This document shows, one piece after another, positions 46,430 to 54,452 of a stretch of 64,000 bases of DNA. Source of the stretch: Sporosarcina sp. ACRSM (GTDB taxonomy: Bacteria; Bacillota; Bacilli; Bacillales_A; Planococcaceae); NCBI RefSeq assembly GCF_022346545.1, contig NZ_JAKRNU010000006.1, positions 186,001 through 250,000 on the forward strand. Direction: 5' to 3'. The notes beneath the pieces were generated by a model, which made no database searches, was not told where the DNA came from, and worked only from the letters and a program-made list of their open reading frames with translations. A program made the translations under genes and the position numbers. Each line of letters starts with the position of its first letter. Positions within the stretch are counted from its first letter, which is position 1.

Positions 46430-46465
46430 AAAAAAGACTTCGCTGCCATTCGCGAAGTCTTTTTG
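46430..46465. terminator. Bidirectional terminator between methyltransferase and cyclase genes
   Basis: Stem AAAGACTTCGC/GCGAAGTCTTT with A- and T-runs on either side; it starts directly after the methyltransferase stop codon. Confidence 0.92.
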
Positions 46466-46478
46466 TATACAGCTTTCC

Positions 46479-48020
46479 TTACTCATCCGCCAAGACGACC
46501 CGATTTCTTCCTTCTGCTTTTGCTCGATATAACGCTTTGTCCACTCTCTCAAATAAGTGGTCCACCGTTTCTTCCGGGTTATGGTAATAGCCCACACCTA
46601 ATGAAACTGTAATGATATCATTCGTGGGACAGACAACTGCAGCTACATTTCGACGAAGCCTTTCCGCAACTTTCAATGCTTCCATATGATCCGTTTCAGC
46701 CAACAGCATGACGAATTCTTCTCCCCCTAGTCGAACACAAACGTCTTCACTTCGAACAACTTCACGCATTTTTTCAGCGAGGAATACTAATACTTCGTCC
46801 CCGACCTGATGGCCATATGTGTCATTGACTTTTTTAAAATGGTCGATATCAATCATGATGAGGGAAAATGGCTTTTTGTGGTGTATCCATTTCGCTATCA
46901 GCTCCTCTTGATATCTTCGATTTTTCAACCCAGTGAGGGCATCCGTATAGGAACGTTCTTTATATTCATCTACAGTTTGTTGTTGCCACTCCGCATATTC
47001 ACGTATCGTTTCGTTCAACTGCTTCGCTTCAAAATACCACGTCGGAATGGCCGTCTGCATATGCTGTCCTTCTCGTAGACTAGCTGAATATAAGGCTAAC
47101 TTCCGCAGAGGAGACGCTAATCCATTGGTCAAGAGAATCGTTACGAAAAAGAAAAAAATTACGAATGGCAAAGCATACAACAACATTCGGGAAACAACAT
47201 CTGCCGCCGATTTGACGCTCACTGCAATTGGCGTTTGTGACACGACTCCCCACTTGCTCGCTTTAATAAAAGTATAGCCGGCAAGATATTCCTGACCATC
47301 CGAATTGAGCACATTTTGCGCCCCACTTTCATGTCTCATGATTTTCTGTGCAACATCATTTTCCGCGACATGTGTACCAATCTTCTCAGCATTAGGATGG
47401 TAAATCACCATCCCATTTCGATCGACCACCCAAACATACGAATCGTCCGGCGCATAATGATCGCCAAGGATGTCACGAATCGTATTCTCTTCTTGCAAAT
47501 AAATCGTTCCGCTTAAAAAACCGAGATACTCATTTTTATCATTCCATAAAGGTGTAGAAATCAAAACGAGCAATCTGCCAGTTTGTGCTTGGTAAGGGGC
47601 TGAAATGAGATTTTTTCTCTCATAGAGCGCTTCTTTCGGTCCAGGCGTCTCTAATTTACTTCCCACGATTCCCACTTCAGGCGAGGTGGCCAGTACCACT
47701 CCATCTCTATTGACAACTGAGAGTGAGTTGAAATTTTTGTTGCTGCTGAGTAACACATCCAGTTCTTCAGTTAATTTCGTAGCGTCGTCTATATCAGCAC
47801 TTACTTCAAAGGCTTTCACTTGTAACTGACTTTGCATCCCCTCAAAGACCTCTTCTGTCAATTGTGCCAATTTTGCGGAATACACATTGTTCATCTTTAA
47901 TGTATTATTAACAACATTTTCTTTTTCCACAAAATAGCCGGCGATTGATGTGATGCCCAGGATGCCAATCATAGTGAAGGTCAGAAGAAGCATAATCCAG
48001 AATCGTAATGTCCTTATCAC
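46479..48020 (-). CDS. Membrane diguanylate cyclase with dCache sensor
   Basis: This 513-residue protein has a first span (MLLLTFTMIGILGITSIAGYF), an extracytoplasmic double-Cache domain (about 40-275; DDSYVWVVDRNGMVIYHPN), a second span (LPFVIFFFFVTILLTNGL) and a C-terminal GGDEF domain. The active site is RLGGEEF and an inhibitory I-site RSED lies five residues ahead of it, so it should make cyclic di-GMP with product inhibition. Its input is probably an extracellular small molecule. It is transcribed toward the terminator at 46430-46465. Confidence 0.92.
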   Translation of the reverse strand: MIRTLRFWIMLLLTFTMIGILGITSIAGYFVEKENVVNNTLKMNNVYSAKLAQLTEEVFEGMQSQLQVKAFEVSADIDDATKLTEELDVLLSSNKNFNSLSVVNRDGVVLATSPEVGIVGSKLETPGPKEALYERKNLISAPYQAQTGRLLVLISTPLWNDKNEYLGFLSGTIYLQEENTIRDILGDHYAPDDSYVWVVDRNGMVIYHPNAEKIGTHVAENDVAQKIMRHESGAQNVLNSDGQEYLAGYTFIKASKWGVVSQTPIAVSVKSAADVVSRMLLYALPFVIFFFFVTILLTNGLASPLRKLALYSASLREGQHMQTAIPTWYFEAKQLNETIREYAEWQQQTVDEYKERSYTDALTGLKNRRYQEELIAKWIHHKKPFSLIMIDIDHFKKVNDTYGHQVGDEVLVFLAEKMREVVRSEDVCVRLGGEEFVMLLAETDHMEALKVAERLRRNVAAVVCPTNDIITVSLGVGYYHNPEETVDHLFERVDKALYRAKAEGRNRVVLADE

Positions 48021-48171
48021 ATAAATTACCTCTTTTATTGAATGATTATGTTATATTGATGATTGAATGGAAAAGTGGTGATCATATTCCCATAATAACA
48101 ACTATCACCAAAAGTTGCTGACGTCTATTCCTATATTTAATTTCTATCTTTAACAGCACTCCGAAAAAAAG

Positions 48172-48220
48172 TCTCCCACTTCAAGCGTGCGCAGGGCGTA
48201 GCCCAACGATAAGTGGGAGA
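48172..48220 (-). other. Right-end hairpin of the IscB element
   Basis: Perfect 10-bp stem TCTCCCACTT/AAGTGGGAGA enclosing a smaller GGGCTACGCCC hairpin, followed on the minus strand by a T run. It can act as the transposon end structure and as terminator of the iscB transcript. Confidence 0.75.
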
Positions 48221-48236
48221 TGAATTTCGGTTGGCG

Positions 48237-49511
48237 TTAACCAAGACTCCTTTGTTCGTATTGCCAATTATTGTTATGACAAGTACGCTTCAATACGTTT
48301 AGTCCAACTTGTTTATAGTTTTTAGTTGGAATCGTGATGTAGTCGCCGTCAATGGACTTTACATAAGCACCACTTGCTCCTGTGAATCCTGTAATGTAGC
48401 CCACTTGTCCAAACAATTGCACTCTATCATTCAAATAAAATCCTTTGAGTTTCTTCACATTTTTGACGTTGCGCTTACTTGTTGTGTTTTTGGTTTTCCG
48501 ACCTTTTCTTGCTGTTGCTTCATGTAGAGAACGCTTTTTTTTGCGAAACTGTTTGATATTGAACATCGTGTTCACATTCTGTTTTATGGAAGCAATGCCG
48601 CTAATCGCAATCGCATCATTCGCATGACTCTTTTCTAACCCTAACTCTTTTCGTTTAGGTGTCGTGATAGAGCCATAGGAAATGTTTGCTTCTGGATATT
48701 TCGCAAAGACTCGTCTACGAAATATATTCATAAATGGTCCTTCTTTGTAGCTTGGCAATCTTTTCCCATCCATCATCCAATTCCAAAGAACCTTACCTTT
48801 TTGGTGGTTTTCATCGGTATGACAATCTGTACAAACCGCTATCAGATTATCGGCACGATCCGTTCCTCCATGTGAACGATAGACAAGATGATGTGTATTC
48901 AAGATCTTGTTTTTCTTTTTACATACTTGGCATGTGTACTGGTCTCTTGCGAAAACAAAATACCGAACATCATGATAGCCATACGCTTGTCCCTGCTGAT
49001 AGTCGACACCTTGAATGGCTGGATTGATCATTTTATGTGGATTGAATTTACCAACTTCAATCGTCAGTTTAGGATTGGGTACAAGTGAACAAAACTTATC
49101 AATCCAAAAAAATGTATTCCCTATCCGACTTTGAATACTTGGGGGCAGCCATCCTTCTGATCGCGTACGGTTTTGAAACCGTGGCTTGCGGTAACGGGTC
49201 TTTCGATTCCTTCTTGAACGCCTGTAAGTACGTCTTATATCGAGCAATTGTTTTACGTCTTGGCGTAATTCAATTTCACCTTTGACAAGCACTTTTTCTT
49301 CGCTTGTGATGGCCATTCCGACATGTTTCGCACCTAAGTCAATCCCAACGTTGATCTCTTGCTTATAACCGCTACTTCCATAGAACAATTGAATCGTAAA
49401 CGGTTGATACGAAATAATCTTCGCTTTCTTTTGTTTCAGGAGTAACCGTGCTTTTCTAGGCTTACATGGCATCAATGGTTCTCCGTGCTTATTGATGACG
49501 AACACGATCAT
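48237..49511 (-). CDS. iscB: IscB RNA-guided nuclease
   Basis: This 424-residue protein has an N-terminal PLMP domain (EPLMPCKPRKARLLL, residues 11-25), RuvC-I with Asp58 (GIDLGAKHVGMAI), an Arg-rich bridge helix (RRTYRRSRRNRKTRYR, about 93-108), and RuvC-II with Glu152. An HNH insertion follows, with zinc-type cysteines CQVC and CTDC and the active pattern NTHHLVYRSHGG...N222. RuvC-III has His296 and Asp299 in HANDAIAISG, and a C-terminal domain follows. All catalytic residues are present. IscB is the ancestor of Cas9 and cuts DNA guided by omega RNA. The ATG at 49511 follows GGATGGAG with six-base spacing. Confidence 0.93.
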   Translation of the reverse strand: MIVFVINKHGEPLMPCKPRKARLLLKQKKAKIISYQPFTIQLFYGSSGYKQEINVGIDLGAKHVGMAITSEEKVLVKGEIELRQDVKQLLDIRRTYRRSRRNRKTRYRKPRFQNRTRSEGWLPPSIQSRIGNTFFWIDKFCSLVPNPKLTIEVGKFNPHKMINPAIQGVDYQQGQAYGYHDVRYFVFARDQYTCQVCKKKNKILNTHHLVYRSHGGTDRADNLIAVCTDCHTDENHQKGKVLWNWMMDGKRLPSYKEGPFMNIFRRRVFAKYPEANISYGSITTPKRKELGLEKSHANDAIAISGIASIKQNVNTMFNIKQFRKKKRSLHEATARKGRKTKNTTSKRNVKNVKKLKGFYLNDRVQLFGQVGYITGFTGASGAYVKSIDGDYITIPTKNYKQVGLNVLKRTCHNNNWQYEQRSLG

Positions 49512-49786
49512 GGCGTGCTCCATCCTTAGAGTTTGTTACCCTTCGCCAATGTTGGTAAGGCTTTGCAGTTATACTGCCAAATCAGGTTGACCGTTCCTAC
49601 CCATTCAGAACTATTACAGCGCCTGCACAGAGCCTAGGACTAGGGTATCATCCGAGGGTGTGATAACCAAACCAACGTAGTTCCTAAAGAACTTAGGCTA
49701 GACAACTAATGGCTTTTTTCAAGGCCCCACTTCAAACAACTCGGAGAGCGTTAAGTGGTGGGTAGTTGACAGAGTAGCATTCTTTT
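49512..49786 (-). ncRNA. Omega RNA (HEARO) of the IscB element
   Basis: The 260 bases immediately upstream of iscB hold no ORF but several stem-loops. On the minus strand they begin GTCAACTACCCACC with ACTTAACGCTC, followed by hairpins such as TAAGTTCTTTAGGAACTA and GGTTATCACACCCTCGGATG. This position, size and left-end motif match omega RNAs, which lie 5' of iscB. The guide should be the roughly 16 bases just 5' of the left end (49771-49786). Confidence 0.8.
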
Positions 49787-49835
49787 CTCATTTTGCTAAT
49801 GTTAAATACATCCATTCACAATTGACAGCTGGATA

Positions 49836-49869
49836 ATAAAAAATACTCAGTTTTATGCTGAGTACTTTT
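49836..49869 (-). terminator. Terminator after the 51-residue protein gene
   Basis: Stem AAGTACTCAGC/GCTGAGTATT-like arms with TTTTTT following on the minus strand, 32 bp past the stop codon. Confidence 0.82.
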
Positions 49870-49900
49870 GTTATTGTTTTAGAACAACTGTAGGCATCCA

Positions 49901-50056
49901 TCATCTTTTTTCGGCAAGTACGAGACAGAATGTAGCGATTGGACCTAATAAAAGTGAAAGGAGAAACCAATTCAGTCCACTGCGGTTTTTACCTTGTGCG
50001 AGGCCTGCATTGATCAGCGCAAGTGTGCCCCATCCTACGAAATAGCCATTATCCAT
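49901..50056 (-). CDS. Small membrane protein, 51 residues
   Basis: The frame encodes MDNGYFVGWGTLALINAGLA, a basic loop (QGKNRSGLNW) and a second hydrophobic stretch (FLLSLLLGPIATFCLVLA), ending EKR. It therefore forms a two-helix membrane hairpin. A strong AAGGAGTGATTTAAA ribosome site precedes the ATG and a terminator follows. The pattern of a conserved loop before LLGPIAT is like that of small membrane proteins seen widely in Firmicutes. It is just outside the left flank of the IscB element and unrelated to it. Confidence 0.75.
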   Translation of the reverse strand: MDNGYFVGWGTLALINAGLAQGKNRSGLNWFLLSLLLGPIATFCLVLAEKR

Positions 50057-50166
50057 TTTAAATCACTCCTTCCCCTTATTTCTATTACGTTTCTAAGAGT
50101 GGAAAGATTCATTTTTCACCTCTTGATTATGCTACACTTTTAACAAAACTAATGGAGGGATGCCCT

Positions 50167-50841
50167 TTGAAAAAAACATGGAATCATAAAGGAATTATTG
50201 AAATGTTTGAAGCGAACCGCAATGAGGAGCTGGCTGGACCGATGGAAGCCTATATGAAGAACCATTTTCCTTTCCTGGGGATTAAAAGTCCTCTTCGTAA
50301 GCAATTATTGAAAGAACTTTTCGCGGAATATGTGTTGCCGGAACCTGATCAGCTGTTTGATGAAGTTTGGAAACTATATGAGTTGCCGGAACGGGAGTAT
50401 CAATATGCAGGAATTGCGTTGATCGAGAAAATGAGAAAACAACTAACGATGGAGGACTTTCCTGTATTACGCCAATTCATCGAAACGAAATCATGGTGGG
50501 ATAGCGTCGATTCCATCGCTCCCCACTTTGTCGGTCAACTAGTGAAAATGGATCGGGCATTTGGAAAATCAGTGATGATGGAATGGTCACGCTCGGACAA
50601 TATGTGGACAAATCGTTCCGCGATTCTTCATCAGTTAAAATTTAAGCACGAAACAGATACCGACCTGCTATTCAACATTATTCAACAACATTCAGCTTCA
50701 ACCGAATTCTTCATCCAAAAAGCGATTGGCTGGGCGTTGAGGGAGTATGCGAAAACTAACCCCGAGATTGTGAAAGCATTTGTGGAAGAACATCCCTTGA
50801 AACCGCTAAGTAAGAGGGAAGCGTTGAAGCATTTTGGCTGA
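50167..50841 (+). CDS. DNA alkylation repair protein, AlkD family
   Basis: This 224-residue HEAT-like repeat protein has NHFPFLGIKSPLRKQLLKELF early, the tryptophan/aspartate DNA-binding motif SWWDSVDSIAPHFVG, and RSDNMWTNRSAILHQL, FFIQKAIGWALREYAKTNP later. AlkD-type glycosylases remove N3- and N7-alkylated purines without base flipping. The TTG at 50167 is favoured because GGAGGGATGCCCT supplies the ribosome site; the ATG five codons earlier lies inside it. Confidence 0.9.
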   Translation: MKKTWNHKGIIEMFEANRNEELAGPMEAYMKNHFPFLGIKSPLRKQLLKELFAEYVLPEPDQLFDEVWKLYELPEREYQYAGIALIEKMRKQLTMEDFPVLRQFIETKSWWDSVDSIAPHFVGQLVKMDRAFGKSVMMEWSRSDNMWTNRSAILHQLKFKHETDTDLLFNIIQQHSASTEFFIQKAIGWALREYAKTNPEIVKAFVEEHPLKPLSKREALKHFG

Positions 50842-50917
50842 AGATAACTTTTAAAGAGCTACGAAAATGAGTGGAATACTATTGTTGGTGTGATTTTTGA
50901 AATTTTATGAAATTGGG

Positions 50918-50957
50918 AAACTGCACCTTCAAACCTATGGGAGGTGCAGTTTTTTCC
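50918..50957. terminator. Bidirectional terminator after AlkD gene
   Basis: Stem AAACTGCACCT/AGGTGCAGTTT followed by TTTTTT on the plus strand; it lies between convergent genes. Confidence 0.87.
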
Positions 50958-50993
50958 TATCCGCTATTCTTTCAAAGCTTTTCCTGGAGTTCC

Positions 50994-51893
50994 TTATAAT
51001 TGGTGACCTTCATCCGCAATATTCGTATTACTTTCGATGATAGTCATTATCTTTTCGGGCGATATGCCAGTAAGTTCTGCGATAACAGGCACAGGCGTTG
51101 GTTTCCGATATATACTGATAACAATGTCTGCTATTCCTTGTTCTATCCCTTTTGCCATTCCCTCCATCCTTGCTTCATATTCCCGTTGCATTTGATCTTT
51201 CAATTGAATTTCTCTTGAAATGGCTAGGGCACGTGTTTTAGGATCCTGGCTTAGACGCTGAATTTCCTCAAATGCTTCTTTCATGATCGGACTTTCCATT
51301 GCCAACTCCTCCTTTGTTTGCTTATCGCTCTTCAAAAACAACAGCCATTTTTCAAGGGCATTCATGTCATGCAATTGATATTTCCGGAATTTCGGAAGTT
51401 CTAAAACGTGGATTTCTAAATGATCCGAAAAAACAGTTCCATCTTCCGGATCAATTAACTGGAACATACTATGGAAATGCTTTTTGGACAACATTTTAAA
51501 ATTGGTAATTACAATTTGAATAGCTTTTTTTAGAAGTATATAATCCTTACCGACTTCATCCTGGCTGGCATACATTTTGGCCCAATACATTAGCATCCGT
51601 TCCGGAAATGCTTGGTGTCCCCTTAACTGGATTTCCACGTTAATCTGTTTACCTTGATCTGTGACTACCCGGATGTCCATCACTGACAATTTGTCGTTTG
51701 CATGGGTTAACTCAAGATTCGGATCCGTCAGTTCTACCGACAATATTGTCCCACCCAAGATTGCATTCAAGAAATCGAGTAACAGCTTGTTATTACGCCT
51801 GTCACCAAAAAATGTTTTAAAAACGACATCATTCCGGAGATCCAACAAGTCAACTTCATACACTTCATTGTTTTCGCGTAACAGAGAAACCAT
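50994..51893 (-). CDS. Rpn-family PD-(D/E)XK recombination-promoting nuclease
   Basis: This 299-residue protein matches the Rpn/YhgA-like transposase-related nucleases. The start of the fold is DLRNDVVFKTFFGDRRNNKLLLDFLN and the PD-(D/E)XK core is MDIRVVTDQG...VEIQLRG, with the catalytic Asp and the Glu-x-Gln that replaces Glu-x-Lys. The C-terminal part is helical and Met-rich (EYEARMEGMAKGIEQGIADI), typical for this group. Rpn proteins promote RecA-independent recombination in E. coli. No transposon ends are visible around it. Confidence 0.85.
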   Translation of the reverse strand: MVSLLRENNEVYEVDLLDLRNDVVFKTFFGDRRNNKLLLDFLNAILGGTILSVELTDPNLELTHANDKLSVMDIRVVTDQGKQINVEIQLRGHQAFPERMLMYWAKMYASQDEVGKDYILLKKAIQIVITNFKMLSKKHFHSMFQLIDPEDGTVFSDHLEIHVLELPKFRKYQLHDMNALEKWLLFLKSDKQTKEELAMESPIMKEAFEEIQRLSQDPKTRALAISREIQLKDQMQREYEARMEGMAKGIEQGIADIVISIYRKPTPVPVIAELTGISPEKIMTIIESNTNIADEGHQL

Positions 51894-52020
51894 GTGTTCA
51901 CTCCCATTCCTTTTACCCTAATTATAAAACGAACGTTCGCTCCCATCAAGATTCATGTCTGATTTTTCAATTTATAAGTATGTAGTCCTCAAAAGAATGC
52001 AAACACAAAATTGAAATGTG

Positions 52021-52151
52021 TTTGATCACTTGTTGGAGGCTTCGAGCGCAACTCTCTAGGTTTGATCACTTCGACAGCGGCTTTGAGCGCGTCGAACTTT
52101 GTTTGATCACTCGGTAGCCACTTTGAGCGCGCAACACCATATTTGATCATT
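52021..52151. repeat. Tandem repeat, about 40 bp, 3.3 copies
   Basis: Units start at 52021, 52061, 52102 and 52142 with TTTGATCACT (the last is TTTGATCATT). Each has a second conserved block, CTTTGAGCGCG (CTTCGAGCGCA in the first), about 18 bp further on. The spacers differ. The array sits between the Rpn gene and a small hypothetical gene, in a region of 350 bp with no other gene. Confidence 0.8.
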
Positions 52152-52187
52152 CTACAATCGATCATAGCCTACCTACACATTCTCACT

Positions 52188-52226
52188 AAAAAAGAGCCTG
52201 TACGCTTTATATCGATTTGCGTGCAG
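52188..52226 (-). terminator. Terminator after the 77-residue gene
   Basis: Imperfect stem (CAGGGTCTGCACGC/GCGTACAGGCTC) with TTTTTT on the minus strand. Confidence 0.7.
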
Positions 52227-52244
52227 ACCCTGTTTGTTCTCTTT

Positions 52245-52478
52245 TTAGCTATTGATGGAATTTGCCGTACTGTCATCTTTCATGTTTTCATAATTTTGTT
52301 CGCCTACGCGTCTTTTCACTTCAGCTTCTGATATGCGAGGGGTAATTGCATCTGTGGAAAGAGTAATTTCCTCCGCAATTTCAACGTTTTCTAATCGGGC
52401 ATTTTTGGCGTCGATTTCCCTGCCGTACTTTTCCGCTTCTTCCCTTGTCATTCGTGCGTCTTCAGGTTTATTGAACAT
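52245..52478 (-). CDS. Hypothetical protein, 77 residues
   Basis: A small, highly polar protein with many Glu, Lys, Asn and Thr and no hydrophobic span. RMTREEAEKYGREIDAKNA and RRVGEQNYENMKDD are its clearest segments. No family is recognised. The start follows AAGGGGAGAACTTGTAGC and a terminator follows the stop. It could be a spore or stress protein by composition, but this is not shown. Confidence 0.6.
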   Translation of the reverse strand: MFNKPEDARMTREEAEKYGREIDAKNARLENVEIAEEITLSTDAITPRISEAEVKRRVGEQNYENMKDDSTANSINS

Positions 52479-52588
52479 GCTACAAGTTCTCCCCTTTCCG
52501 AATAAAGCCTTTTCCTATCGTATATCCTTTTAGAGTGTGAGTTAAACTTCATGGGTATGCTTTCCATAATTTGTGAAGGGAGGATATT

Positions 52589-53917
52589 GTGAGTTCCTTT
52601 CGTTGGATTTTTATGGCTCTATTATTATTTTCCACCCTACTATCTGCATGTTCTCCACAAGAACCTATGTCAGAAACGCCTCGTCTGGAACATTCCGTAA
52701 CAGCATTTTTCGAAGAGCTAGACGCGGAGAATATGTTCACTTCGATTGAAGAGTTAACGAAAGAACCACGCCTGACCGGGACAGAATCTGAAAAACAGGC
52801 AGCTTCTTTTTTGGCCGATCAATTGGAGAGCTATGGTTATACCGTTAATGTCCAATCATTTGAATTTGAAAAATATCGAGCCCCTACTTCTTTACGCTTA
52901 ATGGTCGATGGATTTAACGGGACGCTTTCTCCTGCCGCCTTTCAGTTTTCAGTTTCCGGACAGGTGACGGGAGAAATCGTGGAAGCAGGCTTCGGATTGG
53001 AATCGGACTACAATGACATTGACGTTGCTGGAAAGATCGCGATCGTCGCTGCCGAGCGCACTTCCTTTCATGAGCTCGTACGAAATGCGGGGCATGCGGG
53101 AGCCGCCGCTATCATCATCTATTTCCCAAAAGGCTATCCAATCAATCGCTGGTCACTTGGGAAGCATGATAATGCATTCATCCCCGCCCTTGCTTTATCG
53201 TATAACGAAGGGAGGGCAGTGCTGGATCATATGAAAACCGATGTCCCCATCAAAGGGACGGTAACTATTGAAGGTTCGCGAATTGACAAAGCCGAGTCAC
53301 AAAACTTGATCGCTTTGAAACAACCTGATTTCAAAACAGCCAAATCCAAAGAGATCATTACAATTGGTGCCCATTACGATTCCGTCCAACAAGCGCCTGG
53401 CGCGAGTGATAATGCCAGTGGAACAGCAGTCGTCCTTGAGCTTGCACGCGCATTGAGAGATGTCCCGACACATAAGGAAATCCGTTTTCTATTCTTTGGA
53501 GCGGAAGAGGTCGGACTTTTAGGATCCGAATACTATGTCAGCACGTTGTCCAAAAAGGATAGCAAACATTCGGTCGCCATGTTCAATCTCGATATGGTCG
53601 GCAGTTCGGATGCTGGAAAATTGGCGATTCAGACCGTTGATGGAACGGCTAATACTGTCACAAAAGCCGCCAGTAAAGCGTATGAAGAGTTGCATGGTCA
53701 TTCAGTTTCAATCGATACCGGAGCCAGAAGTGACCATACACCTTTTCAGAAGGCAGGAATCGATGCCGCCCTTTTCATTTATTATCCTCTGGAAGAATGG
53801 TATCATTCCCCTGACGATACCATTGATAAAATCAGTAAGGAAAAACTGCTGAACGTAGCAAAAATTGTTGGAAAATCGGCTTTGGAGCTGACTGCATCTC
53901 ACAATACGGACTACTGA
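52589..53917 (+). CDS. M28-family zinc aminopeptidase lipoprotein with PA domain
   Basis: This 442-residue lipoprotein has signal peptide WIFMALLLFSTLLSAC with lipobox LLSAC, a PA insertion domain (about 110-225), and an M28 catalytic domain. Zinc ligands are visible as GAHYDSV, GASDNASG, FGAEEVGLLG, NLDMVG and YHSPDDT. It should release N-terminal amino acids from peptides at the cell surface, like B. subtilis YwaD. The GTG start has GGGAGGATATT upstream. It is followed by yqxD after 52 bp. Confidence 0.92.
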   Translation: MSSFRWIFMALLLFSTLLSACSPQEPMSETPRLEHSVTAFFEELDAENMFTSIEELTKEPRLTGTESEKQAASFLADQLESYGYTVNVQSFEFEKYRAPTSLRLMVDGFNGTLSPAAFQFSVSGQVTGEIVEAGFGLESDYNDIDVAGKIAIVAAERTSFHELVRNAGHAGAAAIIIYFPKGYPINRWSLGKHDNAFIPALALSYNEGRAVLDHMKTDVPIKGTVTIEGSRIDKAESQNLIALKQPDFKTAKSKEIITIGAHYDSVQQAPGASDNASGTAVVLELARALRDVPTHKEIRFLFFGAEEVGLLGSEYYVSTLSKKDSKHSVAMFNLDMVGSSDAGKLAIQTVDGTANTVTKAASKAYEELHGHSVSIDTGARSDHTPFQKAGIDAALFIYYPLEEWYHSPDDTIDKISKEKLLNVAKIVGKSALELTASHNTDY

Positions 53918-53969
53918 GTTCTATGTTGGACGGGACCGACATAATAGAGTATATAAAGGGGGCGGCTGA

Positions 53970-54416
53970 ATGACGACAATTCTTATCGACGCGGATGCAT
54001 GTCCAGTCGTGAATGAAACAATTCGAATCGCAGAGAACTTCGGATTCCGCTGTATGCTGATCTGCGATACTGCACATGAAATGCACCGGGATGGCGCGGA
54101 AACGATCATCGTTTCCAAAGGGGCGGATGCCGTCGATTTCGTTCTTGTCAATCGGGTGCAGAAAGATGATATTGTCGTTACACAAGATTACGGTTTGGCA
54201 GCGATGGTCCTTGCAAAACAAGGGCATCCCATCGATCAAAACGGTAGGCTCTATACATCGGAGAATATTGACCAACTGCTGTTTGCACGCCATACCGCTC
54301 AAAAAGTACGAATGGCCGGCGGAAGATTGCGCGGGCCTAAAAAACGATCGAAGGAAAGCAATATCAAATTTGAAGAAAGTTTAAAAAAGTTATGTGCAAG
54401 CCTTAAAAATAAGTAA
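53970..54416 (+). CDS. yqxD: YaiI/YqxD family protein (DUF188)
   Basis: This 148-residue protein has ILIDADACPVV at its N-terminus, DAVDFVLVNRVQKDDIVVTQD in the middle and GRLRGPKKRS near the end, the UPF0178/DUF188 pattern with a PIN-like acidic core. Its function is unknown; a nuclease role is suggested only by the fold. It follows the M28 peptidase gene and has a strong terminator directly after it. Confidence 0.9.
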   Translation: MTTILIDADACPVVNETIRIAENFGFRCMLICDTAHEMHRDGAETIIVSKGADAVDFVLVNRVQKDDIVVTQDYGLAAMVLAKQGHPIDQNGRLYTSENIDQLLFARHTAQKVRMAGGRLRGPKKRSKESNIKFEESLKKLCASLKNK

Positions 54417-54419
54417 ATG

Positions 54420-54452
54420 AAAAGCCTGTCAGCATATCGACAGGCTTTCTTT
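54420..54452 (+). terminator. Terminator after yqxD
   Basis: Stem AAAGCCTGTC/GACAGGCTTT followed by CTTTATCTT. The T-rich tail merges into palindromic repeat copy D. Confidence 0.9.

Larger units (their letters stand above)
48165..49770 (-). mobile_element. IscB element (IS200/IS605 superfamily, no transposase)
   Basis: The unit runs from the conserved left end GTCAACTACCCACC (minus strand, from 49770) through an omega RNA, the iscB gene and a right-end hairpin at 48172-48220 (TCTCCCACTT/AAGTGGGAGA arms). No Y1 transposase (tnpA) is present in or near it, so it is non-autonomous. The exact outer boundaries, especially the right one, cannot be fixed without an empty-site comparison. Confidence 0.75.

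Noticed and set aside
48237-49511. Cas9, TnpB or group II intron endonuclease instead of IscB
   Set aside because: The PLMP N-terminus, the RuvC-bridge helix-HNH order and 424-residue length fit IscB. TnpB lacks HNH, and Cas9 has a large REC lobe.
49788-49970. 60-codon minus-strand frame overlapping the 51-residue membrane protein gene
   Set aside because: It has no ribosome site, overlaps a terminator and has composition unlike a protein; the overlapping 49901-50056 frame has an ideal ribosome site.
51930-51939. CGAACGTTCG palindrome upstream of the Rpn gene, like a LexA box
   Set aside because: The Bacillus LexA box needs four bases between CGAAC and GTTCG; here the halves are fused with no spacer, so the match is not valid.
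52021-52151. CRISPR array
   Set aside because: The period is only about 40 bp with two short conserved blocks and no uniform direct repeat; there are no unique 30-bp spacers and no cas genes in the window.
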